The notes under the pieces: generated by a model
What the model saw: the letters and a program-made list of their open reading frames with translations, nothing else
What the model was told of the DNA's origin: nothing
Database searches by the model: none
Origin: Macrostomum hystrix
Taxonomy: Eukaryota > Platyhelminthes > Macrostomidae
DNA: 64,000 bases
Reading direction: 5' to 3'
Assembly (NCBI GenBank): GCA_950097015.1
Contig: CATNEN010000002.1
Span: 9,067,501-9,131,500 of the forward strand
Part shown: piece by piece, positions 1 through 11,800 of the stretch
Numbering within the stretch: the first letter of the stretch is position 1
Layout: each line of letters starts with the position of its first letter
Made by a program: the position numbers and the translations under genes

Positions 1-1928
1 TCTCTATTGCACTCTTTCACAGCACCTTTTCGATCGCCCGACTGTATTGATAAAGTTTTTACCATCGACGTCTGTCTTAATCCATTGATCCCTTCTGTTA
101 GCACATCTTTATCGAGGATTGGATAAGTAGGTTTTTACCATAGACATTCCGACCTGTCATTAATGGTGTTCATTAATGACCGACGAAAGAGCACTGAATG
201 CGTGCCATGCATAAAAGCTCGGCTACAGGCGAGCTAGCTACCTAGAGCCGTTCAACGCTTGGCACATGGCTGCTCTCGGTAGAATCGACCTGCTGCTTGT
301 CTTGCTTGCAATGCCTAGCTGTACTCATCGTTGCCCCTTCAGTCCATTAATGGGCGTTTGACGTCAAAGCTGTTTTAAAAGTAAAAATTTTTTGCAGGCT
401 TCAGTTTTTCTTTTAATTCATTCCTTATGGCCCTTTTCCTTTTCCTAAAGCCTATAGGCTCTATGGCATCTTGCCGTACACGTATCTCTGGGTGCTGGCC
501 TGTCCTCTCTGCCTGCCTGCCAAAGGTGAGCAGCATGACGTCCTGAACACGCTGTGCACAGTAGCCCTCGGCCTAAGACCACATTGGCGCATTGGAGTAC
601 TAACCGTCGAGGTAGGTGAACTCCAGGCAGTTTCGGCATGTCAGATTCGCTGTAATGTTGTCCGGCACAGTCAACATCTCGATCTTCAGCGAGACCGAAA
701 CCGGTCTTCATCATGACTTGAAACATGACGTCGCGCATCACGACCTAACACCATAACACAACACCATGACAAAACACCATGACATAACACTATGATTTAA
801 AACTATGACACAACACCATGACCTACAAGCATGACCTACTATTTAATTTTAGTTCTGAATTTTCCCGGTAGTTATCATTTTGCGAAAATAGTAACTCTTG
901 AAGAGTTACTAAGCGGCCAAGAAATAGCTTGATAGTGAAAACTAAAAAAATTCGATTGGATAATAAAAGGAATAGAAATGTCATTTTAAGGAAAAAAAAA
1001 TATATATATCAAAAAACCTCAAAGCAGTATTCAGCAAGCAGCATTCGAAATTGTTAAAGCAATAACGAAATAAGGATATACTAAGCAGCGATGAGTAAAG
1101 TTACAAAACTAAAAATACTCGTAAAATGTAAGGTTATTGATAAAAATCTTTGTTAGATATACGAGGCTCGTACGCACGAGTATTAGATTTTTTGAACCAA
1201 TCAAAATGGAGTAGAAAATAAAAATGAATGGAAAACGAAAATTTTCCACATTTTTTAATAAACATCAGAAAGATGGCAAAAGCGGATTAAGTGCTAAAAA
1301 TTGAAATATTTTTTCTATAAATAAAACAATTTTACGCTACATTGACTAGTCAGCACTTTTTGTTTTTTATTGTTTTATTGTTTTATAATTATAAATATAT
1401 TTATAATATACTACGCGTTATTACGATTATAAAATATTACATTTATATTATACGCAATTTATAAGTGCTTATTTTTTCATATTATTTTTTAGGAAAGGAA
1501 AAATGAAATAAAATGATTAGTATATGTTAATTTATTATATGTTATTATGTTTATTATATTATATGTTAATATAAAATAATATATATAACAAAATTTTTTT
1601 TGTCAAAAGAAGTGAGAATGTTCTTCTATGAAGTATATCAGACCACCGTTTAGCTGAGTTGGCAAAACATGTCAGCAAAGTCCACACGATTGACACGGAA
1701 TCTGTTTTATCGAAATGTCAATGTCAATGTCATGTTCACCTTGTCAAAGGTGAACATGACAAGGAAGGCGCCATTCAGAAAGTTATTAAAACGTTTCTCG
1801 CTTTTGAATTGCTCAGCGGCTTTCTCCAGCTGCTCTATAGCAATTCTCTGGCGCCATTTTGTTGGCGAGCTTCGCTTTCTGACGACTCAGTCCTGAAAAA
1901 CGAATATAGATCTTTCCACCTGATGGTT
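1..1928. other. AT-rich intergenic DNA, no gene seen
   Basis: No open frame here has splice signals, recognisable domains or codon bias like the real exons nearby. Positions about 749-838 carry a degenerate short repeat built on caccatgac. From about 840 to 1620 the sequence is very AT-rich. Confidence 0.6.
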
Positions 1929-2045
1929 TAAACCCACAGATGGCCCTTGTTCTTGCAGTGCTCCTCTAAGCCTCTTCCTGATAAATTCTTTTCGTTGTCC
2001 TCGCGAGAAAATGTCCGATCAGGGCTTGAAAATCGACACTTTGAA
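1929..2045 (-). pseudogene. Relic of a STING-paralogue last exon
   Basis: Reading the minus strand gives a short stretch GRGLEEHCKNKG followed soon by a stop. It matches GRGLEEDCRNHR in STING-A and GKGLKEHCRNKQ in STING-B, and the DNA around ttgcagtgctcctctaagcc lines up with the same place in both intact last exons. Upstream the similarity fades with frame changes (DFQALI may correspond to the GFAGLI/V region). I infer a third, decayed copy immediately downstream of STING-A. The match is short, so chance or a fragmentary duplication of only this exon remains possible. Confidence 0.45.
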
Positions 2046-2377
2046 GGCGCTAATCAGTAGGAGGTAAAAAAACATGAGCAGGGCATTGTAATTGGGCACT
2101 TTAGTATATTGTCTCTGCAGCATCACTCAGATCAAAGAGAAAATTGTAAAAGGCCACATTAGAAGGTTAGTAAGATTCAAACTTATCGAATCAGCTAGAA
2201 CGATTGAGGAAAATTGAGGAAACTAGCTATTTTTTAGATAAACTACACCAAAATTTACTAAATTATATCACAAAGATAGACCAACCGAAACGCGTCAATA
2301 TGATAAGTCATGGCTCGAAAATCATGATAATCTAAAACACAGACTCTCTGGGGATAGAAAGGAATGAGTGGAGAATT

Positions 2378-2383
2378 TTTATT
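2378..2383 (-). promoter_or_regulatory. Poly(A) signal of STING-A
   Basis: AATAAA on the minus strand, about 50 bp downstream of the STING-A stop codon (2434-2436). It is the nearest canonical signal. Confidence 0.5.
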
Positions 2384-2433
2384 CGTCATCCTGTAGAATT
2401 GTCAAAGGCACGCTGCGACAGTGTCTTCAAATA

Positions 2434-2873
2434 TTAATACCTCGAAGACCTCAGCAGCTGGAGCAAACCAGCAGCGCCTTCTTGTTCATTGCTCCACCTG
2501 ACAGTCTTGACAAACCGGTGATTTCTGCAGTCCTCCTCCAAGCCTCGTCCGAACTCCTCCAGGATGTCGTCGACCTGCTGCGGGCTGATCAGTCCGGCGA
2601 AGCCCCAGTTCAGCTGCTCGCGCAGGTAAGAAAACTGGCCGGGAATTTCAAAGGCCAGTCTTGAATGCTGCCAGTGCCAGACTTGATAATTGTAGGGCCT
2701 GCCATTGGATCCCATGAAGCTTTCGTTATTTTTTTGGGCTCCAAGGTCGGCCAGGCCCTGCTCCAGAGCGCTCTGGTCAGGGAAGCGATTGCTGGCAGGC
2801 AGGATCATGAAGTACGGCTTGTCGAACGGCAAAGCTGCCAGCTGACTTTCGTCAGCAGAGTCTTCCCGCATGT
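2434..2873 (-). CDS. STING: STING-A exon 7, C-terminal domain and stop
   Basis: Acceptor ccttgatcttgtag; the two leading bases complete a codon with exon 6 (KMEE-Y-MRED). Encodes a conserved domain with LPFDKPYFMILP, SNGRPYNYQVWHW and FEIPGQFSYLREQL, shared with STING-B but not recognised by me. It was separated from exon 6 by a short intron (about 360 bp) before the retrotransposon arrived. Confidence 0.8.
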
Positions 2874-5800
2874 CTACAAGATCAAGGATGAGTTTCGTTT
2901 CCTACGTTTCGTACAGCAGGTGGAATGGTAATATGTTCCCGGCCAGAAATATGACCGATTTCTAGTAAACTTTTAGTTTGAATATACGCTCGTAGTAACC
3001 TTTTCGAATGTCCTTTCGGATTTCAACATTTTACTCTGGCAGTGTGCCTATTAGTGCAACTTAAAAGCTAGTTCAATTTTTTAGTCCTTCACCAAAGTTT
3101 TGTCTTTGATGCCCTTGAAGTCAAAGTGACACTACGAATATATACGACCGTATGCGCTGCCGCACTTCTCCAAGCTTCTCCTAGCTCCTAAATTTAATCA
3201 GAAAGTAGGAGCCTGTTACCGCAAACTCACTGTCAAGCCGTGCTCAGGAGTATAAGGCAAGACTGCCCGTAGGCTTGGTTTGGGTTAGTAGCGAATTTAG
3301 TTTATTAGTCACGATGTTTCACGATACACTTGCATATATATATAAGTAGACGAGTCAACAAGGCTTAAAAGTCAACAGGTGTTGAGTACATCAATAATCA
3401 ATATTCAGGCTGCGTACATTGGGTCAGAGTGCGGTTGGCGCGCAGGCCTGCAGATCTACCACAGTTCACTTGCTTAACACAGTTCACGGTTCATTCACGG
3501 CTCAAACCCCGGCACGTCATCTCCCCCCTTCGAACCGCTCGGGCGGCACGCCCCGATTCGCACGGAGGTTGTAGCTCGGTCTCTGGGGAGTCGCGGCCGG
3601 TGACGGCACTCTGCCACTGGCCGCTGGCGGCGGATCTGCGGTCTCCCCTGGCGCGCTTGCCTGGGTCAAGGACGCAGGCATGTTTTCATGTCGCGCCTCA
3701 GGCAAGTCGGCGGGTCTCGGAGCAACTTCGTGGCTGACTGCGGCTGTCGCAACGTCTCCATTGCCGCCGGCTTCGTGCCGACGCAGTTGGTCTAGGTGGG
3801 CGAGCGTGACCCGGTCACCCTGTCGCATGATCAGCGCCGTGTTGGACCCTTTCTGCGCCAGGAACTCCGCCTTCTCCGGTGTGGCACTCGGCGTTGGAGC
3901 GTACCAGACCTCAGAGCGGATCGCTGTCTTCATGGTGATGGGGTTTCGCAGCTGCCTTCCCATTAGTTGCGCCGGGCTGAACTCCCTTCCGGCGTGCGGT
4001 ACACATCGGTAGTTCAGTAGGATCCGTGCCAGGAACGCGTCGTACGGCTCCTGCTGATCCCAGCCCGCCGAGGCCACCTTGATTGTCTGCACCATTCGCT
4101 CGGCCAGGCCGTTGGACTGGAGATGATATGGTGGGGTTTTCACAGCGCGGCAGCCGATTCTGTGCAGCCAGCTCACCAACCCCTCATCATGGAACTCTGC
4201 AGCATTGTCACTCACCAGGGTTCTCGGCACTCCGTTGCGGGCGAAGACCTCCTGGAGGACCCGCCTGACGGTGGCGGCGCTCTTGTCGGGCACTCGGATA
4301 GCCTCCGGCCAGGCAGACATGGCGTCGACCAGGATCAGCAGGAGCCCGACCTTCGGAACGTGAGCGTGGTCCATGTGCACGCGCCCCCAAGGCTCAGACT
4401 CGGCGGGCCATTGGTGGACACTGCTGTGACTACTTTGACGTTGCTTGGCGCAGGTGTGGCAGGCACGGACGAATCCTTCGACGTCACCGCAGTAGCCTGG
4501 CCACCAGACGGAGTTGCGGACCAGCGCTCGAGTGCTCGTGGCGCCCGGATGCGCCCCGCTGTGCACCAATTCCAGGACGCGACTGCGTAGTGAAGCAGGA
4601 ATGACCGGGCGATCGCCGTAGCACACCACCGAGCCGTCTAGAGTGAGCGCATGTCGAATTGCTTTGAATTGCCGTTCCGCAGGCGAGCAACCCGACCAAC
4701 GGTTTCCAGCTATCCTTCGAGTGATGTCCGCTAGCAGTCTATCGCGCTTTGTCTCCTCTGCCAGCTCAGTCCAGCCGATGACGCTTTCACCGGCCCAATG
4801 CACCAGGTGTTGTTGGGGTGCCGCCTCATATGGATCGTCCGGGACGTCAGCGAAGTCAAGACGAGACAACGCATCTGCGTGCGGGATGTCGACTCCGCGG
4901 GCGTACTCAATAGCGAAGTCAAATCCCATGAGGCGGATCGCCCAGCGCAGGATGCGGGCATTGGCGACTTTAGGGAGCTGCTGCCGTGCCCCGAACAGAA
5001 ACTCGAGAGGGCGGTGGTCGGTTCGCAGAGTGAAGCGCTTGCCCAGTAGGAACTGACGGGACCTCTCCATTGACCACACAATCGCCAGCGCCTCCCGTTC
5101 GATGTTGGAGTAGCGTGTCTCTGCCTCCGTCAACCGCCTGCTGAAGTAGATGACGGGATGACCTTCTTGCGTGAGCACGGCGGCCACCGCCTTCTCACTG
5201 GCGTCGGTCGTGAGCGTTGTTTCCTTTGTCCGGTCGTATGGCTGGATGATCGGGCTGGAGCTCAGGAGCTTCTTTAGCTGGTGGAAGGCCGCTTCCTGTG
5301 AAGTTGTCCAAGTGAACTCCACTCCCTTCTTGCGCAGCTGGTTCAGGGGCTCGACGATGTGCGCATAATTGTTGACGAACCTTCCGAAGAAATTGCAGAG
5401 GCCGAGGAAGGACTCCAACTGGCGACGGTCGCGTGGTGCAGTGATTTCTTTGATCTTGCTGACCAGTCCAGGGTCCGGAGAGATTCCTTCTGCACCGATT
5501 CTGTAGCCGAGGAACTTGACGCTCTTGGCGCCCAAGTTGGACTTGGCGAGATTTATGTTCATTCCGGCTGCCTGGAGGATCTTGATTACTTCATCGACTT
5601 TGGCTTTGAGATCTTCGCTGGAGCGACCTCCGAGCAGAATATCGTCTTGATAGATGACCTTGCCGTTCACCTCCTCAAGGGTAGTTTCCATGGCCTTTTG
5701 AAAGATGGCGGATGCTGACTTGAGGCCCGGCACGAGTCGGGTGTAGCGAAACAGACCGAGTGGGGTCGCAATCGTAGTGACTTCCCTGCTCTTCTCCTCG

Positions 5801-8800
5801 AGTTCAATCTGTAGATACGCGTCAGATAGGTCGAGGGTCGCGAAGTCAGTCATTCCGGCGACATCCGAGAAGATGGTCTCGACGGTTGGCATTGGATAGG
5901 TGTCTCCGCACACTTGATGATTGACCCCCGCCTTGTAATCGGCACAAATTCTGATGTTGCCGTTGGGTTTGAGGACGCAGACGATTGGTGACGCCCACTC
6001 GCTACCGCCTTCGGTCACTGGTTCAATTATTCCTTCAGCCTGGAGGCGCTTCAGCTCTTGGTTGACGCGGTCGCGCAGGTGCAGCGGCACCGCTCTGGCT
6101 GCGCAGTAGAATGGCTTGGCACCTTCGATCAGCTTGATTCTGGCTTGGAAACCCTTCAGGCAATTGAGGTGCTGTACTGCAGTGCCTTGGCCACCGACTG
6201 TCTGCCTCTCAGAGTTCCAATCCAGGTTGTCGAGGCCCAACAGCCCGTGTGACTTGTGTGCTGCAGTGACAACCAAGTCGACAGTGCGGAACTTGTCTTT
6301 ATCATTCCACGTTGCTGTGAACTCGCCCAGGGTCTTGATTATTGATCCATCAAATTGCCTCAGGATTCGCTTGGACTTCCTCAGCGCTGGACGCCCGAGC
6401 ATCTCCCAGTGGCCCCTGGGAATGAGGCTTACGTCGGCGCCTGTGTCCACTTGCATCTGCAGCTCTTTGCCGTTGATCTTGACGCGCCGGAAGATGCCTT
6501 TTCGCTCCTTGTTCTCCGGTCTGATGACGAAGACGTTGGCGGCATCTGGCTTCGGGGCGGCATCATCGTCCTCCTCCCAGGTCTCCAAGTGCACAGTGCG
6601 GGACCTGCAAACGGCTGCGTAGTGGTTTTTCTTGTTGCAGGTGGTGCACCTTTTGCCGAAGGCGGGGCATGAGCCCTGCTGGTGCGAACCGCCACAGTAT
6701 TGGCACTTCGTCCTGGTTGTGTGCCTCGGCGATCTGGTGTCCGGAGGAAGCTGTGGAGGTGCGGCGCGCCGACCTGCATAGGCGATGCTTGACTCGGTGG
6801 TGACGGTGGGCCCGGTGCCGGCGTTGTAGTAGCGAATCTGCTCCAACTGCTCAAGCTCTTGCAGCACATCGGTCAGCAGCATGTCGATGCCCTGCATCCT
6901 CTCCAGCAGTCTGCGCTTGTGGTCCACGGAGGCAAGACCGTCCACGAGCCTCATGGTGATGAGTTCGTCCTCACAGGTCTGTTTCGAGCCTAGCTTTTCA
7001 AAACTGCACGAGGCAGCAGCTGCTCGGAGCCGGCGGTAGTACGATGCGACGCCTTCGCTCGGATCCTGCCTGAGGGAGAGGAATTTCACCCTCTCGGCAA
7101 TGGTGAGGCGCCGCTTGGGCCGAATGGTTGCATCGATGATGTCGCGGATCTGTGCGAATGTTTTGGTCTCCAGGCTGTCTGGGGCAGCCATGAGGGTCAG
7201 GGTTCTCAGTGCCTTGAGGCCTGCCCTCGAGAGGAATAGATCAGTGATCTGGTGTTCCTCTTCCGAATCCTTCAGTTTCTTGGTCCGTGCAGCGGCCGCA
7301 AAACTGAGCAGCCAGGCTTCGGCTGTGTCTGGATCTTCCAGGTTTAGTTCAGATGCTTGCGATGCCATTGTCAAGCCGTGCTCAGGAGTATAAGGCAAGA
7401 CTGCCCGTAGGCTTGGTTTGGGTTAGTAGCGAATTTAGTTTATTAGTCACGATGTTTCACGATACACTTGCATATATATATAAGTAGACGAGTCAACAAG
7501 GCTTAAAAGTCAACAGGTGTTGAGTACATCAATAATCAATATTCAGGCTGCGTACATTGGGTCAGAGTGCGGTTGGCGCGCAGGCCTGCAGATCTACCAC
7601 AGTTCACTTGCTTAACACAGTTCACGGTTCATTCACGGCTCAAACCCCGGCACGTCACTCACATTCCTCCATCTTGTCGACAAAGCCGCAGCAAATGTTC
7701 GCGGTCAGGACACGGGCCATTGACATCAGCGGAAAAACCTCCTCAACTCTGAGGCAGTGGACCTCTGCAAGACCTGAAATTTAGTCACAGCAAATTTGAA
7801 TGGAGAGTGATAAATGACAAGATTCTAAACAATTTGTCTAGATTAAGAGAGCGCAGGTGTTTATAAATGGTGAACAAAATAACAAATATTTATGACAATC
7901 AGTTACTTCAACTTACGAAGGCCATCGATGACGTCAGCAAGAGTGCGCAGCTGCTGTCCGAAGGGCAGCCTGCCTTCAACGTTGTCGCCAGTCAGAGTTC
8001 GCACGCCTGCCACGCAGCAGTAGGGCAGGCATCTCAGCCGATCCGGCAGGACGTCGTGGACAGCTTCAATGCCAACTCCGAAGTCTCCCACAATGATGAC
8101 GGAAACGCAGCACTCGCCAGTCATGCTCATCTGAAATGAAAGCACAAGATATTGATGCATTTTTATCTGGCATTGAGAAGTTGACAGGTTCATACAGAAC
8201 CCAGAAGATACTCAACCAGTGGCACAGCCGCATCTTTTGTGGTGCATTCAAATGCAGCGTTCGGCTCTATGGACAGGAGGCGCTGGCACATCCCCTAAGC
8301 TCTATCTACACCAGCTAGTTCTCGTTCCCATTTCACAGCTGCAGGGCGAAATATCTTGTTTCGAACTCCTGAATTTTCGGTTAGAAGTTCGGCGATCTAG
8401 ACTGAAGTCTCTCAACGTGAATTTGCGTAGCCGAGCCAGAATGGGGTGTGGGCGCTGGTCATCTGATTGGCTGGTGCGGGTGTCCACTCAGTGCTTGCCC
8501 CGCTTTGCCAAACCCTTACAGTTAGCATTGAACAGACTCACCTTTTCAGCAGCAGCGGTGACTTTATTATTCTCGGTGCCTCTCAAGTCCTCCGGACTCA
8601 GCACAAGAAAAATTCTCCGGAATTGTTGCAAATGCTCAAATTGCAAATCGTTAACTGCCGAAAGTTCGTACCTGCCAGGTAGTCTGGAATCCAGTGCCGT
8701 CTTAAGTGCGTCCGTCTGATTGCTAAGGGAGCTGCTCATTGCTACGAGCACATGCGGATCTGCGCATTCCATAGAAAACTTTGACCCAAACGCCATTCCA

Positions 8801-11800
8801 CCTAAACTCGCATTCTTCGCCTGGGGTTGGGCAACAAAGCTCCTGCTTTCATTGTTCATGCACATTTTCAGACTCTCTTCGCTGGCCACCTCAACCAGCG
8901 CCACCTTTGAGCTCTGCTCAGTGCTGATGTGGCTCTCTGGATTGCTGAAAATCAGCCTTGGAAAGTAAGGATGGTAGATGATGATTTTCAGCGCCTCCTT
9001 GAACTGACTGAACATTTCCTCTCGAACTTCAGCAATGTCCAGTCCTTGCGATGCTTCAACGCTCATGCCTCGCATTGCGAACATTGGGGAGGCCCAGTCG
9101 GCGAAGATGACAGCGTGCGTCTCTCCTGAAGGTGTTCTTTGATCCAGCTCCATCAAGTAAATGAACACTTTTCTTTGATAGCCAAGGCCATCGAAATACA
9201 AAATCCCAGTTTTCACGCAACCAGGGAACAGTTCGACCGGACTGATGTCTTGACCCAGTTTGTCCGGAACAAGCACGAAATACTTTTTGAGCGCAATAAT
9301 TCTTTCAGGTGGCAGTTGAATTCCCACGCTACTCAGCTTGCTCTCACTGAGATGATCACCATCATAGAGAGCTTCTGTGATCCGAGTCTCCAGGTTGGGC
9401 ACAATGAGACGCAGGAAGGTTGTGGCGAAGTTCCAGGCGAAAGCTTCTCCGGTGCTCGCATGGCTCGCCGGATCTGGAGCAGGTTTTTAAGCAGCTTTTG
9501 ATTATGTTTTTGTTGTAAGCTGTGTCGCAGAAAGTCATCGCTTCAGAATCCTTGTTATCATATTATGTCGCAGCACATTTTACTCGTTGTTGACAAATAT
9601 TTTAGCTGGTCCACTAATGTGAGCTCTACTGAAGGGCTACGAAAGTAGAAGGACAGATGGCTCTCTGAAAGCGCTTGGATTTCGCTGACATTCTCTGAAA
9701 CTGGAATGGCCCCACCCAGCATTCAAACTGGCCAAGCAGTCATAACCAGAGGTCTTGCTAAACTCGATGTCCTGCGAACAATGGGGCTGAGACCGAGGGG
9801 CCAACGCGTCCTAGCTGCGTCTCGAAATGGCGCTTTGGTTATTATTCGTTGGAAAGAGAACTAGCCTAGCAACGCGAGAAGAGACAAATGCCTTTGTAGA
9901 ATGCCGCTCATGCGAACAAGACTAACCCTAACCATATTTTCCTTTTAACACAATCAATGAGTTTGGCATTAAAGTACACTCGTAAAAGCTGTTTTCCTGC
10001 ACACTGCAGCCTGAGAATGTGAGCCTCACTATACTCAGAATTAGGCCTCGAAATCCAGTGCGTTAATTTCTATCTGCTGCTGTAGCTGGGAGATAGAAGG
10101 CAAGCAACCTGTATACTCTCTAACAGGTAGAGTAGAACCTGTTATATTCGTAGAACAATTAGTTGAGGGCCATTTACGAGCTATAAGCGAAAAATGCATT
10201 GAGAAAATAAAAAACGGCAGTTTATCTGAACCAAATTTAATATACTGTAAGCCTTGTGAGACAGCAGCAGGTCTGAACTTTAGTCTGCGATACGCAGCAG
10301 GTTTCAAGCCCGAAATTGATTGAAAATGCTGTACATTTGTGCTTTTTAACAGCGCCACAATATAGTACCGATAATAAACAAGGAAACTCACGTTTGAAAT
10401 CCAACTGTCCAGTCAAGAGGGAGGGCGCCACCCCAGCCACCTTTTCCCCAGCTGATGCTGCTACCCCATTTTATAACTGGTGAACTCAGTTCTGTGTTGA
10501 ATTTGCTCGATGACCTGAAATTTGCTGTCCAGTCCATGCATTTCACTTAAAAAGCTGGCTTTTAAGTATTTTTCTACGAATTGAGAGCCTTGTATTTTTG
10601 TATCCTTCCAGTTTAGCAGCCCTTGTGTTTTGTATCCTTCCAGTTTAGCAGCCCTTGTGTTTTGTATCCTTCCAGTTTAGCAGCCCTTGTGTTTTGTATC
10701 CTTCCAGTTTAGCAGCCCTTGTGTTTTGTATTCTTCCAGTTTAGCAGCCCTTGTGTTTTGTATTCTTCCAGTTTAGCAGCCCTTGTGTTTTGTATCCTTC
10801 CAGTTTAGCAGCCCTTGTGTTTTGTATCCTTCCAGTTTAGCAGCCCTTGTGTTTTGTATCCTTCCAGTTTAGCAGCCCTTGTTGACTTCAATAGATATTG
10901 GAGCCTTCGCAGTGATTCACTGTATTTTCGGCACTGAACGAATCGAACAGCGGCAGGCACCAGCCCTATGTGCCGAGAATCAAATATATTAACCAGAGAT
11001 AGGAAGGGGGGTTTGTATGACGCCAGAATGAGAAATTACGCATGAGATATATGCGTAAAAACCAAGATCCATGCTTGCGTAAAAACTGAATTAAAAAAAT
11101 AGTGTATATTTAAGCACTGCAAAACAAAGACAGAATTTAAGTTCTAATCGCAAAAAGCAGAACAAAATCTGAAAAACTACTGCCAATAGTCTTGGTACAT
11201 ATCTTTTTAATTGTACCAACTAACAATAACTTTTTAATCTTAAAATCAAAATATTAACACACCAAAAGTGTGGGTAAAGATGTGAAAAAGCTGTATATAC
11301 ATGTAAGACTGCGAATGAGGCCATAAATGTAAATGTGAGTGAGGCTGTGAATGTAAGTAAGGCTGTGAATGTGAGTGAGGCTGCAAATGTAAGTGAGGCT
11401 GTGAATGTGAGTGAGGCTGTGAATGTGAGTGAGGCTGTGAATGTGAGTGAGGCTGTAAATGTAAGTGAGGCTGTGAATGTGAGTGAGGCTGTGAATGTGA
11501 GTGAGGCTGTAAATGTGAGTGAGGCTGTGAATGTGAGTGAGGCTATAAATGTGAGTGAGGCTGTGAATGTGAGTAAGGCTGTGTATGTAAGTGAGGCTGC
11601 GAATGTGAGTGGGGCTGTGAATGTGAGTGAGGCTGTGAATAAAGTTGTGAGTGTGAATAAGGCTGTGAATGAGGCTGTGAATGATTTCACAGCGCTTAAG
11701 ATTTGCAGCATGTCTGTGTCATTTTGAATAGCTGTATATCCCTCCCATTGTGTGTCACTTCTTTGTTATCCATTGCTTACTGTATATTGACAGCAGCGGA

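Larger units (their letters stand above)
3231..7657 (-). mobile_element. Ty3/gypsy LTR retrotransposon, complete
   Basis: A 4427-bp element in minus orientation: two 289-bp LTRs, which look identical by eye and start TG / end CA, enclose one intact gag-pol frame. The 5-bp target duplication CTCAC flanks it (3226-3230 and 7658-7662). Matching LTRs and an undamaged frame point to a recent insertion. It sits in intron 6 of STING-A, in the same orientation as that gene, with its edge on the splice donor. Confidence 0.95.

Noticed and set aside
445-741. Overlapping frames on both strands of about 80-98 residues
   Set aside because: No homology, splice context or regulatory signals.
1650-1700. tRNA-like A box (tttagctgagttggc)
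   Set aside because: No B box or cloverleaf follows.
8542-9473. Bacterial TIR-STING as contamination or recent transfer
   Set aside because: The genes have multiple introns at conserved positions and sit between ordinary animal genes.
9924-9938. Telomere-like taaccctaacc
   Set aside because: Fewer than two full repeats.
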